Origin: Neobacillus niacini NBRC 15566 | Lineage (GTDB): Bacteria > Bacillota > Bacilli > Bacillales > Cytobacillaceae | Assembly: GCF_001591505.1 (NCBI RefSeq) | Contig: NZ_BCVA01000003.1 | Coordinates: 186,001-250,000 of the forward strand | Length of the DNA stretch: 64,000 nucleotides | Direction of reading: 5' to 3' | In this document: positions 25,282-33,086 of the stretch, piece after piece | Position numbering within the stretch: the first letter of the stretch is position 1 | How the letters are laid out: each line of letters begins with the position of its first letter | The notes under the pieces: model-generated | What the model saw: the letters and a program-made list of their open reading frames with translations, nothing else | Told to the model about the DNA's origin: nothing | Databases searched by the model: none | Translations under genes and position numbers: made by a program

Positions 25282-26586
25282 ATGGCAGTACAGGAAGCGA
25301 AAAGAGCAAATCGATTAAAATCCGGAAAATTGGTTAACAAGCTTGTCAATGAGTATTGGGAAGATTTAATCAATGCAAAAAAGACTGGTAAAAAGGTCGT
25401 TTATACTACTGGACTACCAATTGGACCATTTATGGCGGCACAGGATATGGCTTGGATACACGGTGAAGGGTACGGTGCACGTGTAGCAGCTAGACACGAG
25501 GAAAAAGAACCGCAAACCTTTGCTGAGAACAAGGGATTTAATCGTGAACTTTGCTCTTATGCAAGAACACAAATGGGTTGTGCAATGTTTGCTGAGTTAG
25601 GTGTCCCGGATGATTTAAACCCAGGTCCAATTGCGACCGAAATCCCAGCACCTGATGCGATTGTTACTTGTTATCCAGGTTGTTCAACTGGACCACAGTG
25701 GGATTGGGCAATCGAGCGTGTGTTTGGTAAAAAAATTCCATGGTTCAATGTGGTTATTCCGTATCATATGGGGCGTAACGGTTCTACCTATATGAAAGGG
25801 GAAGAATTTGAGGAAAATGTAAAATATGTTGTTAGACAGTTTGAAGATTTGATTAAGTTTTTAGAGGTAGTTAGCGGCAAGCCATATAACTGGGATAAGT
25901 TCCAAGAACTAATGGGTGTTACGAAGAAAGTTGGTCAGCTTCGCATGGAAGCGATGGAACTTTGTAAGGCGAAACCAGCTCCTGCCAGCTTCTTTGACTG
26001 GTCCATTCAAATTGCACCGGTCAACTATCTCACAGCATGGCCAGGAACAATCGAAGCCATGCAAGCCGTTAAAGACGAGGTTCAAGAGAGACTCGACAAC
26101 GGTGTTAGTGCTGTACCGAATGAAAAGTATCGTATTTTCTGGGAAGGAATTATGAATTGGAATAAGCTGGGCTGGATGGCTGATAAGTTTGCAAGCTATG
26201 ATGCCACAGTTGTTGCGGGTCGATATACGCATATGGCCTTCTGGCACGAGCCTGATACGATCGATCCTGAACATCCATTAAGAGGCATTGCGATTAACCA
26301 TCTGGAATGTCAGCTTAACCTTGGCTACCCGATTACCGAAGAGCGAATGATGACACTTTCCAAAGATTATTCCATCGACGGTATTGTCTTCCATGGTGCA
26401 AGAACTTGCCGATCCTTCTCACGTTCGCATTTCTTATTAGCTGAAAACTTAAATAAAAAGATGGGCATTCAATCTACTTCTTTTGAGGGTGATATGGTGG
26501 ATGATTCCTTCTATAAGGAAGAACTCGTTAATACTCGAATCGAAGCACTGATTGAAAGTCTCGAAGCACAAAAAAGCAGAGGATAA
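25282..26586 (+). CDS. Benzoyl-CoA reductase subunit B-like / 2-hydroxyacyl-CoA dehydratase subunit
   Basis: 434 residues, partner of the preceding gene (43-bp gap). Similar in length to BcrB/BadE (about 438). Cysteine motifs CSYARTQMGCAMF, VTCYPGCSTGPQWDW and ARTCRSFSRSH fit [4Fe-4S] and substrate binding. Its order after the C subunit and before the activase is the same as in bcrCBAD and badDEFG clusters. HgdA-type dehydratases are an alternative; only an alignment of active-site residues would separate reductase from dehydratase. Confidence 0.87.
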   Translation: MAVQEAKRANRLKSGKLVNKLVNEYWEDLINAKKTGKKVVYTTGLPIGPFMAAQDMAWIHGEGYGARVAARHEEKEPQTFAENKGFNRELCSYARTQMGCAMFAELGVPDDLNPGPIATEIPAPDAIVTCYPGCSTGPQWDWAIERVFGKKIPWFNVVIPYHMGRNGSTYMKGEEFEENVKYVVRQFEDLIKFLEVVSGKPYNWDKFQELMGVTKKVGQLRMEAMELCKAKPAPASFFDWSIQIAPVNYLTAWPGTIEAMQAVKDEVQERLDNGVSAVPNEKYRIFWEGIMNWNKLGWMADKFASYDATVVAGRYTHMAFWHEPDTIDPEHPLRGIAINHLECQLNLGYPITEERMMTLSKDYSIDGIVFHGARTCRSFSRSHFLLAENLNKKMGIQSTSFEGDMVDDSFYKEELVNTRIEALIESLEAQKSRG

Positions 26587-26598
26587 TAAATTGTAGAT

Positions 26599-26625
26599 CT
26601 GTCCGGGGCAGTGGTTCCCGGACAG
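26599..26625 (+). other. GC-rich intra-operon hairpin
   Basis: CTGTCCGGG pairs perfectly with CCCGGACAG around a 9-nt loop, in the 98-bp gap between subunit B and the activase. No T-run follows, so it is not a standard terminator. It could set a processing or stability boundary lowering activase levels. Confidence 0.6.
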
Positions 26626-26684
26626 GTGTAAACAGGGAGAAGTAATCCCTTAAAGAAAAACAGAATAATGAAGGAGAGAGTTAA

Positions 26685-27593
26685 ATGACATCGAAAAGTG
26701 ATGGTTCTTCCTTTTTTACAATGGGTGTGGATAGCGGTTCCTTAACGGGAAAAGCAGTAATAATTGATGGAAATAAACGAATTGTTTCATATAGTGTTAA
26801 ACAATTGGGATTTGTTAGTCAAAAAGCCGTCATGATGGCGATTGATGACGCTTTGGAAAAAGCAGGACTGGTTCTTGATGATATTGCTTATACCGTAAGC
26901 ACAGGTTATGGCCGGAAAAGGTTAGAAATTGCCGGTAAGAATCTTACTGAAATTAGCTGTCACGCAAAAGGAGCTAACTACCTTTTTCCAGAAGTAAAAA
27001 CAGTCATTGATATTGGCGGTCAGGACAGTAAGGTAATCGCGGTCGATCCTTCGGGAAATGTTAAAAATTTTGCGATGAACGACAAATGTGCTGCTGGGAC
27101 TGGTCAATTCCTCGAAGTTCTTGCGAGAGCGTTGGACGTTGAATTAACTGAAATTGGCGAGCTGTCGATGCAATCAGATGCGGATATCAAAATCAGTTCC
27201 ATGTGTACAACATTTGCTGAGTCAGAAGTCATTTCCTTAGTGGCAGAAGGTCACACAACGGTAGACATTCTTTCTGGTATGCATAAGGCGATCTCGGGGA
27301 GAATGAAAGGATTGGTTGGGCGTGTTGGATTGCAGAAGCCAGTGATGATGACTGGTGGTGGGGCCAAAAATATTGGATTGGTTCATGCTCTAGAAAAATC
27401 CTTAGGTGAGTCTATTTTTATTCCTGATGAACCTCAGATTATAGGTGCTCTAGGGGCTGCGTTATTTGCAAATGATTTCGCAACGGGTAATCGGAAAAAA
27501 GTAGAAGAGGAACAAGATTTGGATAAGGCTCGGGCACCTGCTAAGGATTGCGGTACTTGTTCCGTACAGAATTACCAATTAAACAAAAACTGA
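26685..27593 (+). CDS. ATP-dependent activase of the BcrA/BcrD/HgdC (ASKHA) family
   Basis: 302 residues. Motifs: phosphate-1 loop GVDSGSLTGKAV (about 14-25), DIGGQDSK near 109, and the two cluster cysteines in NDKCAAGTGQF (C135) and SSMCTTFAES (C174) that bridge a [4Fe-4S] cluster between two protomers. The adenosine motif is MTGGGAKN. It hydrolyses ATP to push an electron into the B/C subunits. Only one activase is present, so it probably works as a homodimer like HgdC rather than as the BcrA/BcrD pair. A Cys-rich C-terminal tail (CGTCSVQN) is extra. Confidence 0.9.
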   Translation: MTSKSDGSSFFTMGVDSGSLTGKAVIIDGNKRIVSYSVKQLGFVSQKAVMMAIDDALEKAGLVLDDIAYTVSTGYGRKRLEIAGKNLTEISCHAKGANYLFPEVKTVIDIGGQDSKVIAVDPSGNVKNFAMNDKCAAGTGQFLEVLARALDVELTEIGELSMQSDADIKISSMCTTFAESEVISLVAEGHTTVDILSGMHKAISGRMKGLVGRVGLQKPVMMTGGGAKNIGLVHALEKSLGESIFIPDEPQIIGALGAALFANDFATGNRKKVEEEQDLDKARAPAKDCGTCSVQNYQLNKN

Positions 27594-27620
27594 TATTTTT
27601 TTAATGGAAAGGAGAAAGCC

Positions 27621-28409
27621 ATGCAGTTTGAAACTATTCAATTTGAGCGCCGCGGTGCCGGTGCTTGGATTATTTTAAATACTCCAAAGAATATGAATTC
27701 TGTTTCGTTATCCATGCTTAGTGATTTAGAGCGAGCTTTAATAGAATGTGAGTCCGATAGCAGTATTAAGGCCGTTATCCTTACAGGTGCAGGTTCTGCC
27801 TTCTGTGCTGGGGCGGACCTCAAAAATGTTCTTTCGTCCTTAAACAATTCAGAACCTGGGACGAAGGACTTTTTAGATATGTTCGATGAGGTTTGCGGTC
27901 TGCTTCGTAAAATGCCAAAACCAGTTATTGCGGCCGTCAATGGTTTAGCACTCGCGGGTGGTCTGGAGATTGTCATGTGCTGTGACATTGTTTTTGCTGC
28001 TGAAAGCGCTAAGATGGGGGATGCTCATTCTAACTTTGGCGTTTTTCCTGGTGCGGGTGGTGCGGCAGTGCTGCCGAAGAAAATCGGGCTAAATCGCGCT
28101 AAACATCTTCTTTTTAGTGGTGATTTCATCACTGCTGCCGAGATGGAAAGATTCGGATTAGTTAATCAGGTTGTTGGTGATGGACAGCTTTTGGAGGAAG
28201 TGGAAGACTATGTTGAGAAGCTTGCTGCTAAAAGTCCATTGGTGCTCCAACGAATGAAAGAAGTAGCGAACGCTTCTGTGGATCAAACACAGGAAGCAGC
28301 GTTACGCCATGAGATGATTCATTTACGGCAGCATGTTCGCTCCTATGACTTAGCAGAAGGACTTAAAGCTTTTACAGAAAAACGCAAACCTGAATTTAAG
28401 GGCTATTAA
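27621..28409 (+). CDS. Crotonase-fold protein, non-standard active site (1)
   Basis: 262 residues. The oxyanion-hole region CAGADLKNV and the first catalytic Glu (GGLEIVMCCDI) are present. The second Glu of hydratases, normally in GQPE, is replaced: the sequence reads GDAHSNFGVFPGAGG. A simple hydratase is therefore unlikely, and an isomerase, hydrolase or ring-opening activity is possible. The protein begins MQFE and ends KRKPEFKGY, recalling BadI-type 2-ketocyclohexanecarboxyl-CoA hydrolases; that resemblance is by memory only. AAAGGAG precedes it; 27-bp gap from the activase. Confidence 0.82.
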   Translation: MQFETIQFERRGAGAWIILNTPKNMNSVSLSMLSDLERALIECESDSSIKAVILTGAGSAFCAGADLKNVLSSLNNSEPGTKDFLDMFDEVCGLLRKMPKPVIAAVNGLALAGGLEIVMCCDIVFAAESAKMGDAHSNFGVFPGAGGAAVLPKKIGLNRAKHLLFSGDFITAAEMERFGLVNQVVGDGQLLEEVEDYVEKLAAKSPLVLQRMKEVANASVDQTQEAALRHEMIHLRQHVRSYDLAEGLKAFTEKRKPEFKGY

Positions 28410-28421
28410 GGAGAGAAAAAA

Positions 28422-29189
28422 ATGAATATTGAAAATCGTGTATTTATCATAACCGGCGGGGCATCGGGCCTTGGTGAATCTTGCACAAGGCTGTTTGTGG
28501 AACACGGTGCAAATGTCGGAATTTTAGATATGAATGAAGACCGCGGAGAAAGTCTTGCTAGAGAACTTGGTGAATCCGTTGTTTTTTGCAAGACTGACGT
28601 AAGTGATGAAAATTCTGTACGTGAAGCGGTGGAAACTGTCTCGAACACTTTTGGCGGGATTCATGTGGCAGTCAATTGTGCAGGTCTTATTTTTGGTGCA
28701 AAGATCCACTCCAAAAAGGGACTTTTCCCAATGGATAAATTTAATAAGGTAATCCAAGTCAATCTAATTGGTACGATGAATGTGGTTCGATATGCTGTTC
28801 AAGAGATGTTGAAGAATGAACCTGATGAAAATGGTGAAAGAGGAGTTATTGTAAATACTGCTTCTGCAGCAGCCTTTGGCGGTCAGCTAGGACAAGCGGC
28901 GTATAGTGCATCAAAAGCTGGAGTAGTCGGGATGACTCTTCCAATTGCTCGGGAGATTGGGGATTATGGGATGCGGATTGTTGCGATTTCCCCAGGGCTT
29001 TTTGATACACAAATGTCTAGTGGAATGCCTGAGAACTTTAAACAGGAAGTAACCCAACATATTCCTTTCCCAAAGAGGCTCGGTAAGCCGTCTGAATATG
29101 CAGCAACGGTTAGACATATTGTTGAGAATCCATATTTAAATGGAACAACGATTATGCTAGACGGTGCAGCACAGCTGCCAGCAAAGTAA
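28422..29189 (+). CDS. HSD10-like short-chain 3-hydroxyacyl-CoA dehydrogenase
   Basis: 255-residue SDR with all canonical residues: TGGASGLG (about 11-18), NCAG, Ser in NTASAAAF, and YSASK. The IHSKKGLFPMDKFNKVIQVN and RGVIVNTASAAAF segments resemble type-2 3-hydroxyacyl-CoA dehydrogenase (17beta-HSD10), which oxidises 2-methyl-3-hydroxyacyl-CoA and steroids. Starts 12 bp after the crotonase gene with AAGGAGAG. It and the 3HCDH at the operon end may serve different hydroxyacyl-CoAs. Confidence 0.87.
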   Translation: MNIENRVFIITGGASGLGESCTRLFVEHGANVGILDMNEDRGESLARELGESVVFCKTDVSDENSVREAVETVSNTFGGIHVAVNCAGLIFGAKIHSKKGLFPMDKFNKVIQVNLIGTMNVVRYAVQEMLKNEPDENGERGVIVNTASAAAFGGQLGQAAYSASKAGVVGMTLPIAREIGDYGMRIVAISPGLFDTQMSSGMPENFKQEVTQHIPFPKRLGKPSEYAATVRHIVENPYLNGTTIMLDGAAQLPAK

Positions 29190-29205
29190 ATGGAGGAATT
29201 GGGTC

Positions 29206-30222
29206 ATGACCATAGACTTTCGTAAACAAGAAGAATGGTTCAGCTTTCGAGATACTCAGGGAAATGGTATTGAACGTAAAACAGAAATTCGGTTTGACCC
29301 GCTGACAGGGGAATCATCTCGGCTTATTTTTGATCCTGGGCTGAACATACAGCCGCCTGATTATACCGAGGCTGCTATGCAAACAGGTGGAAAGAAATGT
29401 CCGTTTTGCACCGAAAACATTCTCAAGCTGACACCATTATTTAATAGTGAAATAGCAGATCAAGGGAAAATTTTTCAAGGAAATGCCATTGTATTTCCAA
29501 ACCTATTCCCCTATAGCAAACATAATGGAGTTGTTATTTTTTCTGAACAGCATTATGTGAGGTTAGAGGATTTTACAGTCGAAATGATAAAAGATGCCTT
29601 TTTTGCTGCACAAACCTATATACAACGTGTAGCCGCTACAGATAGTAGTGCAAAGTATGCGTCCATCAACTGGAATTACCTTCCATTATCAGGAGGCAGT
29701 ATTCTTCATCCGCATATTCAAGTAATGGTTTCTGATTCTCCGACAAATTATCAAAGAATTACATTAGTAAAAACACTTGCTTTTGAACGTGATACAGGAA
29801 GGGAATATTTTGCGACATTATGTAAAACTGAAAAAAAGCAAGAAGAAAGATGGATCGGTGAAACTGGAGATATTGCTTGGCTTCACGCCTTTGCACCGAA
29901 AAGTCATAATGATTTCTTAGCTGTTTTTACAAAAGCCTATTCGATTGACGAAGTAACCGAACAAGATTGGCTTCATTTTTCGAAAGGTTTACTTTCTATT
30001 TTTGCAACTTTAAGTGAACAGGGATTTGCTAGTTTTAATTTAATGGTTCATATTTCACCATACCCGCAAATGAAGCAGCCGATTCATGTTCGTCTTGTAC
30101 CGCGTCTTACTCTCGGTTATCTAAATACAAGTGATACAAACTTCTTCCAATCGCTGCATCAAGAACCACTATCATTTAAACTACCAGAAGAAATATCAGC
30201 GATGGCTCGAAAGCATTTTTGA
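29206..30222 (+). CDS. GalT-like (HIT superfamily) nucleotidyltransferase
   Basis: 338 residues resembling galactose-1-phosphate uridylyltransferase. A zinc-type CPFC pair is at 65-68, and the active-site HPHIQ is at 168-172 (GalT: HPHGQ with a nucleophilic His). A second half with HISPYPQMKQPIHVRLVPR matches the GalT C-terminal fold. It is embedded within the acyl-CoA operon (16-bp and 31-bp gaps), not near sugar genes. A transferred nucleotidyl or phospho-sugar substrate is expected from the family, but its role here is unknown. The ATG at 29206 follows TGGAGGAA. Confidence 0.8.
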   Translation: MTIDFRKQEEWFSFRDTQGNGIERKTEIRFDPLTGESSRLIFDPGLNIQPPDYTEAAMQTGGKKCPFCTENILKLTPLFNSEIADQGKIFQGNAIVFPNLFPYSKHNGVVIFSEQHYVRLEDFTVEMIKDAFFAAQTYIQRVAATDSSAKYASINWNYLPLSGGSILHPHIQVMVSDSPTNYQRITLVKTLAFERDTGREYFATLCKTEKKQEERWIGETGDIAWLHAFAPKSHNDFLAVFTKAYSIDEVTEQDWLHFSKGLLSIFATLSEQGFASFNLMVHISPYPQMKQPIHVRLVPRLTLGYLNTSDTNFFQSLHQEPLSFKLPEEISAMARKHF

Positions 30223-30253
30223 AAAAATAAAATGGATAGGAAAGGAGAAAAAA

Positions 30254-31441
30254 ATGGCTGGAGCACTAGAAGGTTTAAAAATATTAGATTTCAGTACATT
30301 GGTTCCGGGGCCATATGCCACTATGTGTTTGGCGGATATGGGTGCAGAGGTATTAAGGATAAAATCGGGGTCGCGCCCAGATGTAGTCGATTTTCTACCA
30401 CCTTTTCTCCCTGGAACAGAGTTGTCAGCCGTCTCGGCACAATTGAGCAGGAACAAAAAGGTTATGCCCCTCAATCTTAAGGATCCTCGTGCAGTTGACG
30501 TGATTCACCAGCTTTTAGGCGAGTATGATATTATCATCGAACAATTCCGACCAGGTGTGATGGCGAAACTGAACCTTGATTACGAGAGTCTTAAAAAAGT
30601 AAATCCAAGATTAATTTATTGCTCCTTAACAGGGTACGGTCAGACAGGACCCATGAGGGATCGTGCAGGTCATGACATTAACTACATAGCCATGTCGGGT
30701 GTTGCTTCTTATTCAGGAAAAAAAGAGTCAGGACCTCCGCTGATTGGCATACAAGTAGCAGATATTGCTGCTGGTTCCAACAATGCTATCATTGGAATTT
30801 TGTCTGCTGTTATTTATCGAGAGAGAACTGGCAATGGTCAGCATATTGATGTTTCAATGACCGATGGAATGATTGCGTTTAATTCATTTATGCAGGGTGC
30901 TAGCTATCTAGTAAATGGTAAAGACATTGGAATGGAGGAAAATCTCCTCAACGGGGGCTCTCTTTATGATTACTATGAAACTCAGGATGGTAGATACCTT
31001 AGTTTCGGTGGTGTGGAACCACAATTTTTCAAGGCCTTTTGTCAAACTATTGGTCGACCTGAACTGGCTGCAGGAGGCGTGGAACCAAAAAATGTGGCTC
31101 AAATCAAAGAAGAGATTCGTGAGATTTTAAGGACGAAGACGTTAGAAGAATGGATGGGATTATTTAATGCTGCAGACGCCTGTGTCGAGCCCGTACTATC
31201 ATTAGGTGAAGTATTAGAGGGAACTCTTGTTGAAGAGCGAGGGATGGTGGTTGAAGTTCCAGGACCAAAGGGGTCAACCGTCAAACAAATTGCCAATCCG
31301 ATAAAGTTTTCTGAATCTATTCCTCAGTATCGTCATACGGGTATACCACTATCAGAGGCGAATACAGAAGAGGTGATGAAAAATCTTGGCTATTCTTTAG
31401 AAGAAATCGAGGAATTTAGTGCAACTGGTCTATTCCGTTAA
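30254..31441 (+). CDS. CaiB/BaiF family protein, alpha-methylacyl-CoA racemase-like
   Basis: 395-residue family III CoA-transferase fold. YGQTGPMRDRAGHDINY supplies the racemase-type His, and GIQVADIAAGS the conserved catalytic Asp. DYYETQDGRYLSFGGVEPQF matches the AMACR/MCR signature region (YxTxDGxYxxxGxxEPQF). It could invert alpha-methyl centres or move CoA between acids; the motif set favours racemase. A strong AAAGGAG precedes ATG 30254; the reading frame extends upstream inside the GalT gene but without a ribosome site. Confidence 0.83.
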   Translation: MAGALEGLKILDFSTLVPGPYATMCLADMGAEVLRIKSGSRPDVVDFLPPFLPGTELSAVSAQLSRNKKVMPLNLKDPRAVDVIHQLLGEYDIIIEQFRPGVMAKLNLDYESLKKVNPRLIYCSLTGYGQTGPMRDRAGHDINYIAMSGVASYSGKKESGPPLIGIQVADIAAGSNNAIIGILSAVIYRERTGNGQHIDVSMTDGMIAFNSFMQGASYLVNGKDIGMEENLLNGGSLYDYYETQDGRYLSFGGVEPQFFKAFCQTIGRPELAAGGVEPKNVAQIKEEIREILRTKTLEEWMGLFNAADACVEPVLSLGEVLEGTLVEERGMVVEVPGPKGSTVKQIANPIKFSESIPQYRHTGIPLSEANTEEVMKNLGYSLEEIEEFSATGLFR

Positions 31442-31475
31442 TAGAGTTCATTTTTCATAGATGGAGGTAAGAATG

Positions 31476-32258
31476 ATGTTGAAGACACTTTTTGTAAAAT
31501 TAAATCTAGAAAAAGAGACAGCAGTGATTACGATTGAAAATCCACCAGTAAATGCACTGAGCGCACAGATTATGGAAGAACTGGATCAGACTTTGGACTT
31601 GGTAAGGGTAAATTCTGATGTTCAAACCGTTATTATTACTGGTGGCGGTGACAAAGCGTTTGTAGCTGGAGCAGACATTAAACAGTTTATTGATATGACT
31701 CCTGAAGTAGGATACGACCTTGTGAAAATTGGCCACCAAATTTTTAATAAGATTGAAAGTTTTGAAGTTCCGGTAATTGCTGCGATTGAAGGATTTACTC
31801 TTGGAGCTGGTTGTGAATTAGCGATGGCGTGTGATATTCGGATTGCAGGTGAAAAAGCATTATTCGGACAGCCTGAGGTGAATTTAGGAATTATTCCAGG
31901 CTATGGAGGAACGCAGCGTTTGCCTAGATTAGTAGGAGCTGGGAAAGCGAAAGAGCTTATTTTTACCGGAGATAACATCGATGCTAGTGAGGCATACCGA
32001 ATCGGTTTAGTAGATATCCTTGTTCCAGCAGGTGAAGCACTAAATCGTGCACATACTTTATCTGCGAAGATAAAGAAAAAAGGGCCACTTGCTATCAAAG
32101 CTGCCAAAAAGGCGATTACCCAAGGTCTAAATTTGCCAATGGATGAAGCATTAGAGCTTGAGGCAGTTCAATTTAAAAGCCTTTGTTCAACGGAGGATCA
32201 AAAGGAAGGTGCACGAGCATTTTTAGCGAAGGAAAAGCCGCTGTTTCAAGGAAAATAA
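31476..32258 (+). CDS. Enoyl-CoA hydratase, canonical
   Basis: 260 residues with both catalytic glutamates (GAGCELAMACDI and GQPEVNLGIIPGYGGTQRL) and an intact oxyanion hole (VAGADIKQF). It should hydrate 2-enoyl-CoA to 3-hydroxyacyl-CoA and is the only fully standard crotonase of the three in the operon. Two adjacent ATGs (31473 and 31476) follow GGAGGT; the second has the better spacing. Confidence 0.88.
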   Translation: MLKTLFVKLNLEKETAVITIENPPVNALSAQIMEELDQTLDLVRVNSDVQTVIITGGGDKAFVAGADIKQFIDMTPEVGYDLVKIGHQIFNKIESFEVPVIAAIEGFTLGAGCELAMACDIRIAGEKALFGQPEVNLGIIPGYGGTQRLPRLVGAGKAKELIFTGDNIDASEAYRIGLVDILVPAGEALNRAHTLSAKIKKKGPLAIKAAKKAITQGLNLPMDEALELEAVQFKSLCSTEDQKEGARAFLAKEKPLFQGK

Positions 32259-32281
32259 TTTTTTATAGAGGAGAAATAACA

Positions 32282-33058
32282 ATGTCTCAACCTATAATCG
32301 TAAAAATTGAGAACGGTATTGGTTCTATTTTTCTAAATCGGCCTAAAAAGTTAAATTCTTTATCTACTGATTTAGTAGAGGATTTAACAGAAGCGCTTAT
32401 AAGTCTGGATAAAAATCCAGAAGTGAAAGTTATTGTTTTATCAGGCGAGGGGAAATCCTATTGTGCTGGAGGAGATTTAGAAACGATTCAGCAATTTACG
32501 AAACAAAGGGAAATTATCTCTTATTTAGATAAAGCGATAAATGTAACTCGAGTAATTTTGAATATGGATAAATATGTGATATCAGCTGTTCATGGTTTTG
32601 CAGCAGGAGCCGGATTTAGCCTAGCATTGGCTTCAGATTTCATTGTAGCTGACTCGACAGCTAAGTTTGGCTTAAGCTTTGTGAATATTGGAGTTATTCC
32701 GGATTTGGGCTTAATCAAGTTACTATCTGAACGAGTGCCCACTGCCATTGCGAAGGAATGGATTGTTACCGGAAAGATTTTAGGTGTAGAAGAGGCGGAA
32801 ACATGGGGAATTGTTAATAAGGTAGTGGATGGTGATTTACTTCAAGGCGCAAGTGAATTCGCACAGAAAATTATGAATGGGCCGCCATTAAGTAATAGTT
32901 ACGTGAAGAAAATGTTGAATCATACAGCCCAACTTCCTTGGGAGGCATTTTTAGAACAAGAAACTATGGTTCAAGCCAATCTTATTGCAAGTGAAGATAT
33001 GCAAGAAGGTGTGAATGCATTCTTGGAAAAACGGGCTCCTAAATTTACAGGGGTATAA
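32282..33058 (+). CDS. Crotonase-fold protein, PaaG-like isomerase candidate (2)
   Basis: 258 residues. Both hydratase glutamates are missing (GAGFSLALASDF and GLSFVNIGVIPDLGL). The Asp in IPDLG sits where PaaG-type isomerases carry their catalytic Asp (PDSGG). Double-bond isomerase or epoxide/oxepin isomerase activity is more likely than hydration. AGGAG precedes ATG 32282, 23 bp after the previous gene. Confidence 0.82.
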   Translation: MSQPIIVKIENGIGSIFLNRPKKLNSLSTDLVEDLTEALISLDKNPEVKVIVLSGEGKSYCAGGDLETIQQFTKQREIISYLDKAINVTRVILNMDKYVISAVHGFAAGAGFSLALASDFIVADSTAKFGLSFVNIGVIPDLGLIKLLSERVPTAIAKEWIVTGKILGVEEAETWGIVNKVVDGDLLQGASEFAQKIMNGPPLSNSYVKKMLNHTAQLPWEAFLEQETMVQANLIASEDMQEGVNAFLEKRAPKFTGV

Positions 33059-33086
33059 TATAAGAATAATATTTGGAGGGTGTAAC

